From assembly GCA_016788945.1 (NCBI GenBank), contig JAEUSA010000167.1, forward strand, positions 1 through 11,486: a stretch of 11,486 nucleotides of DNA, read 5' to 3'. A program made the translations under genes and the position numbers. Source of the stretch: Leptospiraceae bacterium. Lineage in GTDB: Bacteria; Spirochaetota; Leptospiria; Turneriellales; Turneriellaceae. Positions 1-6,649 of this stretch are shown here, piece after piece (the stretch's first letter is position 1; each line of letters begins with the position of its first letter). The notes under the pieces were generated by a model, which was not told where the DNA came from, ran no database searches, and saw nothing but the letters and a program-made list of their open reading frames with translations.

Positions 1-2
1 GC

Positions 3-785
3 GTAACAGACCCCCTAAAACTTGGTCCAGTTACGCTTGAATCACGCCTGATCGTCGGCACAGGCCGCTACCCCACTCTCGAAACCATGCAGCGTTGCCA
101 TGAAGCATGTGGCACGCAGATGGTGACTGTCGCTTTAAGGCGGATTGACCCCTCAACCAGTGCCGGCGGCAGTAAATCGATTCTTGACCATATTGATACG
201 AACACGATTACGTTGCTGCCCAACACCTCCGGTGCAGCCTCGGCGAGCGAAACGTTGCGCCTCGCACGTATTGCCGCGGCGATGGGCAATACACATCTCA
301 AAATCGAAGTCACCGGTGATCTGCAGACGCTGCTGCCTGACCCGATCGAAACGCTGCGCTCAGTCGAAGCTATCAAAGCACACGCCGAAACGAAACAGCT
401 CTACCTGATGGTCTACACCAGCGATGACCCTGTGATGGCCCGCCGCCTTGCTGATGCCGGCGCCGAATGCATCATGCCGGCGGCAAGCCCGATCGGCAGT
501 GGCCGCGGAATCGCCAATGAAGCAAATCTGATGATATTGCTTGAAATGATGCGTGGCCGCGTACCAGTTATCGTCGATGCCGGCATCGGTCTGCCCTCGC
601 ACGCCGCGCAGGCGATGGAGATAGGTGCAGACGCCGTGCTACTGAACACCGCCATAGCGAAGGCAAAAGATCCGGTGTTGATGGCCGCTGCAATGCGCGA
701 CGCGGTCAAAGCCGGGCGAGCGGGGCATCTTGCGGGTAGCATACCGGCAAAACTCTACGCGACGGCCAGCAGCCCGCTCACTTAA
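3..785 (+). CDS. thiG: Thiazole synthase ThiG (5' end outside window)
   Basis: ThiG condenses 1-deoxy-xylulose 5-phosphate, dehydroglycine and the ThiS thiocarboxylate into the thiazole phosphate of thiamine, in the cytoplasm. The frame is open from the first bases; 260 residues are visible against a usual 250-265, so only a few N-terminal residues are missing. Family motifs seen: GTGRY near residue 20, VTVALRR near 42-48, LLPNTSGA near 70, LKIEVTGD with the Schiff-base lysine codon at 300-302 (about residue 100, near Lys96 of the B. subtilis enzyme), PIGSGRGI, VDAGIG and ADAVLLNTAIA. It is a TIM-barrel protein with no signal peptide. Other thi genes are probably upstream, out of sight. The gene ends 50 bases before the lipoprotein gene. 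Identification is secure from motifs; the true start cannot be seen. Confidence 0.96.
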   Translation, partial: VTDPLKLGPVTLESRLIVGTGRYPTLETMQRCHEACGTQMVTVALRRIDPSTSAGGSKSILDHIDTNTITLLPNTSGAASASETLRLARIAAAMGNTHLKIEVTGDLQTLLPDPIETLRSVEAIKAHAETKQLYLMVYTSDDPVMARRLADAGAECIMPAASPIGSGRGIANEANLMILLEMMRGRVPVIVDAGIGLPSHAAQAMEIGADAVLLNTAIAKAKDPVLMAAAMRDAVKAGRAGHLAGSIPAKLYATASSPLT

Positions 786-795
786 CACGCAATAT

Positions 796-826
796 TTGTC
801 ATTTACGTGGCAAGCCCGACTATATA
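796..826 (+). promoter_or_regulatory. Possible promoter giving a near-leaderless lipoprotein mRNA
   Basis: TTGTCA at 796-801 and TATATA at 821-826 resemble -35 and -10 boxes, but the spacing of 19 is long. A start of transcription 6-9 bases after the -10 box would fall at about 832-835, directly before the GTG at 836. There is no Shine-Dalgarno sequence in front of that GTG. This is inference from short motifs in an AT-richer gap. Confidence 0.3.
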
Positions 827-835
827 CCACCGGTC

Positions 836-1579
836 GTGAAACAGCAAAAAATTCTGCTCATTGGTCTTCTGCTGCTCGGCTTCGGTTGCAATAAGAAGAG
901 CAAAGAACCGGCAGCAGCTCCCAGTGCTGTCGACGTTTCGACCGCAGACCTTATCGGCAAGACCTGGGGCGCCACCGGAACAGGCCCCCGTTACCATCTC
1001 GAACTGTCATTCGCTGACAAAGTGGCGAAATTCGAAAGCCACGCAGAAGGTGTCACCTGCGGCATCGCCGACTATTCCCTCTCGGGTAACACGATTGCAT
1101 TCGGCAAAACACGGCCTTGCCCGAAAGCTGACGACTACGTGGTTTTACGCGAGCTGCCAGAACAGAAATGCCGGTATGTCGTCGACCCCACTGCGATACA
1201 ACACACGATTACTCTGCAATGTGCGGCTATGAGCTTCGGGCGCCTCGACAGCCTATTACCCGCGGGGCGTAAGGTATTCCATGACGGAATTGAACTGATT
1301 AGCGAGGGCTGGGCCCACGGTGAAACCGTGACGGCAGCGAAATTCCGTTCGCGCCCTGAAAAAACCGCAGCGACGATCGCTTACGATCCCGGTAATGAGA
1401 TGGAAGGTTCAAAACCAAAAACCGACGTCATCGCTGCGGGCACAACAGTTGTGCTCATTGGCCGCACACCCAATAAGCACAAAGTAGAAAAATGGGAAAA
1501 CTACTGGTACTTCGTTGAGGTGTACGGCCTCGATACCTACCGCGGTTGGGTATTCGGGGAGTTGTTAAAAAAGAAATAG
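836..1579 (+). CDS. Putative SH3-domain lipoprotein
   Basis: Protein of 247 residues starting at GTG, function unknown. Residues 1-17 form a lipoprotein signal: Lys at 2 and 5, a leucine-rich core, then GFG before Cys18. This lipobox is looser than the proteobacterial consensus, as is common in spirochaetes. The mature N-terminus is a charged linker (NKKSKEPAAAP). Residues about 40-140 contain four cysteines (75, 95, 112, 129) that could form two disulfides. Residues about 160-244 look like a bacterial SH3 domain: RSRPEKTA, a Gly/Val strand, then WYFVEVYG and RGWVFGELL. Such domains often bind cell-wall peptides or act as scaffolds. It probably sits in an envelope membrane facing the periplasm or surface. 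The start is chosen because the signal peptide begins immediately; no Shine-Dalgarno sequence is seen. SH3 assignment is by pattern, not search. Confidence 0.8.
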   Translation: MKQQKILLIGLLLLGFGCNKKSKEPAAAPSAVDVSTADLIGKTWGATGTGPRYHLELSFADKVAKFESHAEGVTCGIADYSLSGNTIAFGKTRPCPKADDYVVLRELPEQKCRYVVDPTAIQHTITLQCAAMSFGRLDSLLPAGRKVFHDGIELISEGWAHGETVTAAKFRSRPEKTAATIAYDPGNEMEGSKPKTDVIAAGTTVVLIGRTPNKHKVEKWENYWYFVEVYGLDTYRGWVFGELLKKK

Positions 1580-1597
1580 CAGGGGCCGTGGCCCCTG
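1567..1597 (-). terminator. Rho-independent terminator of operon A, possibly bidirectional
   Basis: A perfect 8-bp inverted repeat (CAGGGGCC / GGCCCCTG, 1580-1597) has a 2-base centre, so the effective loop is 4 bases or more. On the minus strand it is followed by a T-rich tract (complement of 1567-1576), the classical layout for ending the operon whose last stop codon is at 1611-1613. On the plus strand the following bases are only weakly T-rich, so use by the lipoprotein gene is less certain. The element lies exactly between convergent genes. Confidence 0.75.
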
Positions 1598-1610
1598 ACT
1601 TACAATTAGT

Positions 1611-2246
1611 TTAGAGATTCAAAGAAACACCAAAGTTCACAGCATAACCTGTAGCTTTGGCTTTTAGACCTGAAATTGTCACGACTGTCACATCGTAAGT
1701 AGACCCAAGAATACCGCCTTCGGCAAAAATGCCGATCATGGGTGCGACCGGAATTTCGAGACCGAACAGCAAACGGTACCCTGAGCCGGAAAATTTGGTC
1801 TCCACTGAAACTCCGCTCAACGCGGCAGTTGATTTCAGCGTATCAGCGCCATAACCAAATTTTGCATAAGGATTAATGCCTGGTATTACCAGCAATTTTC
1901 CGTATACTTCTCCTCCGATGCTGAACTGCGTATTTGTGTAGGTTGCTCCGCTACTGGCGACCTCGCCGGAAAAACTCATGCTTGGCCCCGAAGTCAGGTA
2001 CGGCCCAACACCAATCGTCAAGACCATCGGAATCGAAAAATTAAGATGCCCGGAAAGGCCGAAAACCATACCCTTGAAGTTATTGTCTTTCAGGCTACCG
2101 ATGCTCGCGGGAGATCCATTGTCTTTGTAATCAATTCCAGAATAACCCAGTGATGCCTGAGCATCAAATATGGCAAAAACTGGTGAGGAACAGAAAGCCA
2201 TCAGCAATGAAAAATATTTTAGGTGGGCAAGTCGTTTTTTCTGCAT
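1611..2246 (-). CDS. Outer-membrane beta-barrel protein, paralogue 1
   Basis: A predicted 211-residue secreted protein. The ATG at 2246 gives a clean signal peptide (MQKKR, hydrophobic core, cleavage after VFA at about residue 25). A TTG start at 2282 would add 12 residues ahead of the signal and is less likely. The mature part is rich in Gly, Ser and alternating hydrophobic residues, as in eight-strand barrels of the OmpA/OmpX-like outer-membrane beta-barrel superfamily. It is clearly related to the next gene upstream (2310-2942): shared segments are GGEVYGK, KFGYG, ETK, GSGYR, EIP and IG-F-EGG, about half identical over the C-terminal hundred residues by eye. It ends in Leu rather than the usual aromatic residue. 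Last gene of operon A, 63 bases after its paralogue, with no clear ribosome site. Function unknown; porin, adhesin or structural roles are all possible. Confidence 0.8.
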   Translation of the reverse strand: MQKKRLAHLKYFSLLMAFCSSPVFAIFDAQASLGYSGIDYKDNGSPASIGSLKDNNFKGMVFGLSGHLNFSIPMVLTIGVGPYLTSGPSMSFSGEVASSGATYTNTQFSIGGEVYGKLLVIPGINPYAKFGYGADTLKSTAALSGVSVETKFSGSGYRLLFGLEIPVAPMIGIFAEGGILGSTYDVTVVTISGLKAKATGYAVNFGVSLNL

Positions 2247-2309
2247 GGAGCAACTTCGACTCCATGAATCTCGCGGGGTCAAGAATTATTTAATTGCTTT
2301 GAATGGCAG

Positions 2310-2942
2310 CTAGAAGATAGCCGACAGGCCGATTGTAAAGACGTAGCCGCCACCTTTGGCCTTGTCTCCTGATACGTTTACCCCTGAGACAGAAAAGGAA
2401 GATTCTGTACTTCCGCCTTCTACAAATACCCCTATCAGAGGCGTTAACGGTATCTCTATGCCGGCGAGTATTCGATAACCTGAACCATTCAATTTTGTTT
2501 CAGCAGAAGATGCCCCGAGATTCATACGCGTTGACAGGCGATCGTAACCGTAACCGAATTTTACGTAGGGGAAAATCACTTTAGTCGCTAAAATTTTTCC
2601 GTAAACTTCACCGCCAATCATGAATTGGCTACTAGAAAAAGCGACGTTGGTTCCGCCTGCGTCGCCGCTATAGCGCATACCAGGGCCGGCTACGACATAG
2701 GGACCAATGCCGATACAAATGACATCCTGTTCCATCGTGTGAACGTGCCCAGCGAATCCAAAGGTCAGAGCCTGCAGCGAAGTATCGACGAATTTTCCGC
2801 TCGCAGCCGCAGAAGCGTCGTCGATATAGCTCAGGCCCGCGATACCGACGCCTGCTTGAACATCAAACAGGCCATAGAGCGGCGATAAACCTGTCGCCAA
2901 CAGAGCGATCAAAAGGTAAATAGGCAATTTTTTCCGTAGCAT
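2310..2942 (-). CDS. Outer-membrane beta-barrel protein, paralogue 2
   Basis: A 210-residue protein with a signal peptide (MLRKK, hydrophobic core, probable cleavage after LYG at about residue 24), then a Gly/Ser-rich body with alternating polar and hydrophobic residues. The mature protein starts LFDVQAG, matching IFDAQAS in the downstream paralogue, and ends in Phe, the typical outer-membrane barrel C-terminal signal. Shared motifs with the paralogue cover the C-terminal half, while the loops of the N-terminal half differ most, as expected for surface-exposed loops. The start codon lies one base after the stop of the four-helix membrane protein gene, so translation is probably coupled; a weak GGA precedes the ATG. 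It belongs to the outer-membrane beta-barrel superfamily by pattern only, and its function is not known. Confidence 0.82.
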   Translation of the reverse strand: MLRKKLPIYLLIALLATGLSPLYGLFDVQAGVGIAGLSYIDDASAAASGKFVDTSLQALTFGFAGHVHTMEQDVICIGIGPYVVAGPGMRYSGDAGGTNVAFSSSQFMIGGEVYGKILATKVIFPYVKFGYGYDRLSTRMNLGASSAETKLNGSGYRILAGIEIPLTPLIGVFVEGGSTESSFSVSGVNVSGDKAKGGGYVFTIGLSAIF

Positions 2943-2943
2943 T

Positions 2944-3330
2944 TTATCCGACTAACACGACTGCTGCGGCCCAGCCATAGCCAGCAGTGGTTAGAGAGAA
3001 GGAAAAAGAGGAAAACAAACCAAATGGCGAAAACGGCGTCTTCTTCACCTCGGGAGCAACCGACATTATTAGAAAAAGCAGCGGGTTCAGGGTTGATCCG
3101 CCAATGATTAACCATGCCATGATCTCATTGCCATGCGCATTACCGACGACATGATAAACCAGCCAGTTCAATATCGCCATGAAGATATAGTCAATGTGCG
3201 CACTCAGCAGGTACTTCTGGTTCACAAACACACGGGTAAACAGCCCGAGAAATTTCACGGCAACCAGCAGCCATGCAAGCAGCAAAGAGATAATCAGAAA
3301 CAAGGCTCCGGATTTGAGCAGAATTTCCAT
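2944..3330 (-). CDS. Small four-helix integral membrane protein
   Basis: A 128-residue protein without a cleavable signal. Four hydrophobic segments are visible at about 7-29, 43-63, 68-92 and 105-127, separated by short polar turns. Polar residues lie inside or beside helices: SAHIDY near 43-48, NE near 68-69 and TLNP near 80-83, so it may bind a ligand or partner rather than serve as a plain anchor. The ATG is preceded by GAGG at good spacing, and this site overlaps the end of the HD-GYP gene (stop to start is 2 bases). The following barrel gene starts 1 base after its stop. I recognise no firm family. The SAH-plus-four-helix layout loosely recalls hydroxylaminobenzene mutase-like proteins, but that is a weak impression. 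It was kept as a real gene because of its tight operon packing and ribosome site. Confidence 0.8.
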   Translation of the reverse strand: MEILLKSGALFLIISLLLAWLLVAVKFLGLFTRVFVNQKYLLSAHIDYIFMAILNWLVYHVVGNAHGNEIMAWLIIGGSTLNPLLFLIMSVAPEVKKTPFSPFGLFSSFSFSLTTAGYGWAAAVVLVG

Positions 3331-3332
3331 GT

Positions 3333-5303
3333 TTACCTCGATTCAACCGCGCGCAGCTCATCGATGCGCGCGAATACTTTGGCGTCGATAAAAATCTTGA
3401 GCAGATCAGGGTCGACATGGCCGTCTTTGACTTCCATCTGCAGAATGTCGATCGCCTTCTCCGGAGGTATTGCCTTCTTGTAAGGCCTATCCCATGCCGT
3501 CAGTGCATCGTAGATATCGGCGATGGTCATCATCCGCGTCTGGAGCGAAATTTCGGGATCGCGGCGTTTGAGCGGGTACCCGCCTCCATTCAGTTTTTCA
3601 TGGTGTCCGTACGCGATTTCGGGCACCCAGCGCAGGTTCGGCGTCCAAGGAATCTGCTTGAGAAAGTTATACGTATGTGTGACATGCGATTCGATCTCGA
3701 GGCGCTCGCGTTCATCGAGCGTTCCCTTACGAATCGAAAGCATCACGAGCTCCTGCTCGCTGAGGTATGGTATATCATGATCATGCGAAACGCGCACACG
3801 ATTTTCGGCAATCTTGCGCAGAAAATCGAATGACCCCGCGGCAAGCACAGTCGGTTCATTAGCCGATAGAATCGCCGAAAACATTTCATCGACTTCGGCA
3901 AAGTTTTTTTCGAGGTCGGCGCGGAATTTTGCCTCAATTTCAGGCCACTTTTCGCGCGGGGATTGCTGCATTTCGTCAAGCCGCTTCTTCAGCAGCGTCG
4001 TTTCAATATCTTTGCGGATATAGTGAAACCGCCAACGAATGAGCTCCAGCTGACTGGGATAAAGTTTCTTCGCTTTGACGAGGACGTCTTCACGCACGCC
4101 GACTTTGCCAAAATCGTGCAGCAGCGAGGCATAACGCAGCTCCTGAATCTGGTTACGCGAAAAACGTACAGAACTGAAGCGGTTGCCGGTATCGCGGTTC
4201 ACCGCCATGGCAATGTTTACGGAATAGTCAGCGACACGAAACGAATGCCCGCTGGTAGTCGGGTCGCGCTGTTCGATCGCGGTGACCGAAGCCTTCACGA
4301 AACCTTCAAACAGATTCTGGATATCTTGCAACAACTGGTTGTTCTCGATCGCAACAGCGGCTTGGCCCGCCATCGCGCTCACCAGCGAATAATCTTTGCG
4401 TGTGAAAGAAATAATTGCATTACCTTTGAGGTCTTCGAGCGTCAGTTTCAGATCAGGGTCGCGTTTACGGTTGATCAGCTGGATAATGCCGATCACTTCT
4501 TCGTGGTGATTCTTCATCGGAATCACCATCATCGATTTGGTGTAATAGTTATGCGCTTTATCGTATTCGGAATTGTATGTGTAACCAGCGTCGACCGGCA
4601 GATTGTGCACGTCGTCGATCAATAGCGGTTCGACGGTGAGCGCCACATAACCGGCGATCGATTTCTTGTCGATCGGCAGCAAAAACTCGCTTGCATCCAG
4701 CTGCATCGCCGATTTTTTGAAACGTATATGCGTCGGCTTATCGCCCTGCCCGTGTTTTTCGCTGAGATATATCGAACCCCCGTCGGCAGAAGTGAGTTCA
4801 ATCGCCGAATTGAGCACCAGCTCGATCAGCCGGTCGAAATCGCGCTCGGTTGCGAGTGCTTGCCCGACGGCAGTTAGACGGCGTATTTCAATATAACTGT
4901 TAGCGAGTTTTTCCTGCAGATTTAAACGGTCGAATTCGGCGTGCAGCGCATTGATCTGCGTCTCAATGGCCCGGCGCAGCTGCACCATGTTGACCCCTGA
5001 GGGCAGGTGCAGGTGTATGTGCTCTTCGCCCAGGGGCATAAACCGTGACTCTGCCACTTCATGGTCCCCCAGGACAATGATGCGAGAACGGTGTTGCGGA
5101 TATTTTTGCAGCCAGTTGGCGATCAGCTGCGCATTCTCTGTTAGCGACGAAGAGGTCAGCAGCCAAATTACGGCATGTTCTTCGTCGGCATCCTGAGCTT
5201 TGATGGCCAGATTGTCGTTTATGGTGGCAAAGTGCACCGGGTCGCGGAACGTCTCGAGCGTAATGCGCGAAAGAGCCGGGTCAAGATAGACGTGAGCGAC
5301 CAC
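3333..5303 (-). CDS. GAF/HD-GYP domain phosphodiesterase
   Basis: A 656-residue cytoplasmic signalling protein, probably hydrolysing cyclic di-GMP or a related cyclic dinucleotide. Residues 1-115 look like a degenerate response-regulator receiver without the phosphoacceptor Asp. Residues 115-145 are a helical linker. A GAF domain spans about 145-320 (ADGGSIYL, IAGYVALT, SMMVIPMKN, EVIGIIQLIN). The HD-GYP domain spans about 330-640 and appears active: E344 and H353 in EQRDPTTSGHS, H396-D397 with K400 in HDFGK, H540/H543, HHE at 567-569, GGGYP at 573-577 and IADIYDALTAWDRPYKKA at 594-611. Roughly 100 extra, charged helical residues (about 425-528) separate the HD motif from the next histidine. 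The start is GTG with an in-frame stop two codons upstream and no Shine-Dalgarno. First gene of operon A. The actual substrate is inferred from the family. Confidence 0.92.
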   Translation of the reverse strand: MVAHVYLDPALSRITLETFRDPVHFATINDNLAIKAQDADEEHAVIWLLTSSSLTENAQLIANWLQKYPQHRSRIIVLGDHEVAESRFMPLGEEHIHLHLPSGVNMVQLRRAIETQINALHAEFDRLNLQEKLANSYIEIRRLTAVGQALATERDFDRLIELVLNSAIELTSADGGSIYLSEKHGQGDKPTHIRFKKSAMQLDASEFLLPIDKKSIAGYVALTVEPLLIDDVHNLPVDAGYTYNSEYDKAHNYYTKSMMVIPMKNHHEEVIGIIQLINRKRDPDLKLTLEDLKGNAIISFTRKDYSLVSAMAGQAAVAIENNQLLQDIQNLFEGFVKASVTAIEQRDPTTSGHSFRVADYSVNIAMAVNRDTGNRFSSVRFSRNQIQELRYASLLHDFGKVGVREDVLVKAKKLYPSQLELIRWRFHYIRKDIETTLLKKRLDEMQQSPREKWPEIEAKFRADLEKNFAEVDEMFSAILSANEPTVLAAGSFDFLRKIAENRVRVSHDHDIPYLSEQELVMLSIRKGTLDERERLEIESHVTHTYNFLKQIPWTPNLRWVPEIAYGHHEKLNGGGYPLKRRDPEISLQTRMMTIADIYDALTAWDRPYKKAIPPEKAIDILQMEVKDGHVDPDLLKIFIDAKVFARIDELRAVESR

Positions 5304-5308
5304 GATTC

Positions 5309-5324
5309 AGCCGGGCAGCCGGCT
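5309..5324. repeat. Perfect hairpin in the divergent region, next to the HD-GYP start
   Basis: AGCCGG (5309-5314) and CCGGCT (5319-5324) form a 6-bp perfect inverted repeat around a 4-base loop. It lies five bases before the GTG start of the HD-GYP gene, where a ribosome site would normally be. A second inverted pair, GTCAAG (5332-5337) and CTTGAC (5365-5370), flanks 27 bases of the same region. Either could be an operator for the divergent genes or an mRNA structure limiting translation; neither is proven. Confidence 0.4.
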
Positions 5325-5398
5325 ACAGTGGGTCAAGAAGAATAAGGCCCAAGGCATGAAAACCCTTGACGTCGGGGCTTTACGCCGCGGTGTCACAC

Positions 5399-5824
5399 AT
5401 GCTTTTTGAACGCATGCAGAAAGAAAGCCTTGAGGCGCGCAAGGCGCGTGACCAGGTGAAATCCTCCGTACTGACCACGGCAATCTCGCAGATTAAGGCG
5501 CTGGCAATCGACGATGGCCACCGGGCGGTGAACGATGCCGACGTTATGAAAATTGTGAAACAGTTCCTCAAAGGTGTCGAAGAGAACCTCGCGCTTGCCG
5601 CGCAGGGCAAAATGGATGCCTCGCGTGCAGAACAATTCAAGCTGGAAAAAGACATTCTGCTTTCTTACCTGCCGCAACAGATGTCGGCAGACGATATCAA
5701 AGCCGCGGTGAAAAAATCGGGTGCAACAAACATCGGCGAGGCAATGAAATACCTGAAAGCGAACTTTGACGGTCAATATGACGGCAAACTGGCATCGGGT
5801 GTCATCAAAGAGGTAATCGGATGA
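5399..5824 (+). CDS. GatB/YqeY family protein
   Basis: A 141-residue cytoplasmic protein of the YqeY family, whose fold matches the C-terminal tail domain of the amidotransferase subunit GatB. That domain contacts tRNA in GatB; the role of free-standing YqeY proteins is not settled. Seen: N-terminal helical part beginning MLFERMQKESLEARKARD, as family members do, then SSVLTTAISQIKALAID, the conserved EKDILLSYLPQQMS near 80-93, and the small C-terminal subdomain MKYLKANFDGQYDGKLASGVIKEVI. Length is close to the usual 145-150. A TTG at 5366 or GTG at 5390 would lengthen it, but the ATG at 5399 aligns best with the family start; no clear Shine-Dalgarno is present. Its stop overlaps the start of the next gene (ATGA), indicating translational coupling. 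Family call is strong, cellular role unknown. Confidence 0.9.
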   Translation: MLFERMQKESLEARKARDQVKSSVLTTAISQIKALAIDDGHRAVNDADVMKIVKQFLKGVEENLALAAQGKMDASRAEQFKLEKDILLSYLPQQMSADDIKAAVKKSGATNIGEAMKYLKANFDGQYDGKLASGVIKEVIG

Positions 5825-6618
5825 AATACTTATGGCATGCTCTGACAAATAAATGGAATCTGCTGGTATTCGGCATTTCGCTTGTTGCCGGTCTGTTTTT
5901 TACCTGGTCGAACGCGCTGTGGTATCCAGTTTTGTTGGTTTTAGAAACCCTGTATCTGGTCGGCGCAGCCACCAATAAGCGCTTTCAGCGCGCCGTCGAC
6001 GCCATTGAAGGCAGCGAAGCCGAAAAAGATGAAGTGCGGCGGCTGCGCAACGCGATTTACGGTTCACGCTCCGCGTTGAAATCGAAAATGTCTCCAGCTG
6101 AAGAAATCATCCGCCAAATCAGGCAAAATACCCGGCAAAACAGCAAAGCTTCGGTGCAATCGAGCGAGGCTATGCTTTCGGGCTTAGGCGAACTTGAGGC
6201 GAATTTTATTCATCTGCTGAACGGCTATTGCCGCCTCGACGATATGCAGAAAACCGCGGGCACAGGGCACGAAGCCGAGCTCGCGAAACTCAAGGCCGAC
6301 CTTGCGGCTTTGCCCGCCGACGCGCCTGCAGAAACGCGCGATGCCCTGACGCGTCGCGTCGAACTCGCTGAAAAGCGCGCGACGCTTGTAAAAGACGCGG
6401 AACAGAATAAACAGAAATTACTGGCCCAAATCGAAATGGTTGAAGACACGCTCAAGTATCTGCGCGACCAATCTGTACAGGTTTTCGACCCGGCATTGAT
6501 TGCAAAGCAAGTCGAAGCGATTACCACGAAGATGGAAACTACGCGCGAGACGATGCTTGAAATCGAACGGTTTGCCGCGGGTCAAGATTTCACCATGCAA
6601 CAGGCGCGCATAAGATAG
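5821..6618 (+). CDS. Two-helix membrane protein with long coiled coil
   Basis: A 265-residue protein of unknown function. Two transmembrane helices at about 13-29 and 33-50 form a short hairpin with no cleavage site, so both ends should be cytoplasmic. The remaining 210 residues are charged and mostly helical, with likely coiled-coil stretches at about 60-80, 150-215 and 225-255 and a proline-containing break (PADAPAE) near 165-171. ETLYLVGAATNKRFQRAVDAIEG at the membrane exit resembles uncharacterised two-helix proteins that I have an impression of from other bacteria, but no named family. The ATG overlaps the yqeY-family stop by four bases and has a good ribosome site (AAGAGG ending seven bases upstream). 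The coupling implies joint production. A scaffold or membrane-tethered adaptor is a reasonable but unproven guess. Confidence 0.82.
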   Translation: MKYLWHALTNKWNLLVFGISLVAGLFFTWSNALWYPVLLVLETLYLVGAATNKRFQRAVDAIEGSEAEKDEVRRLRNAIYGSRSALKSKMSPAEEIIRQIRQNTRQNSKASVQSSEAMLSGLGELEANFIHLLNGYCRLDDMQKTAGTGHEAELAKLKADLAALPADAPAETRDALTRRVELAEKRATLVKDAEQNKQKLLAQIEMVEDTLKYLRDQSVQVFDPALIAKQVEAITTKMETTRETMLEIERFAAGQDFTMQQARIR

Positions 6619-6622
6619 CCGA

Positions 6623-6649
6623 GACAGATTCCGCGCTACGCGCCCTGTC
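6623..6649. terminator. Weak hairpin between convergent genes
   Basis: GACAG (6623-6627) pairs with CTGTC (6645-6649), and inside it GCGC (6633-6636) can pair with GCGC (6640-6643). It spans the 29 bases between the coiled-coil gene and the end of the patatin gene, touching the latter's stop codon. There is no T tract on either strand, so it may only slow or stabilise the 3' ends. Low confidence as a terminator. Confidence 0.3.

Noticed and set aside
2247..2282. Longer start (TTG at 2282) for barrel paralogue 1
   Set aside because: It would put 12 polar residues ahead of a complete signal peptide; the ATG at 2246 matches the length and layout of the paralogue.
3963..4625. 220-codon open frame on the plus strand
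   Set aside because: It lies fully antisense to the conserved GAF/HD-GYP coding sequence, has no recognisable protein features and is best explained as a codon-bias shadow.
5366..5398. Longer start (TTG at 5366) for the YqeY-family gene
   Set aside because: The extra 11 residues do not match the family N-terminus, which begins close to the ATG at 5399.
5393..5848. 151-codon open frame on the minus strand
   Set aside because: It is antisense to the YqeY-family gene, which has clear family motifs; the antisense protein has none.
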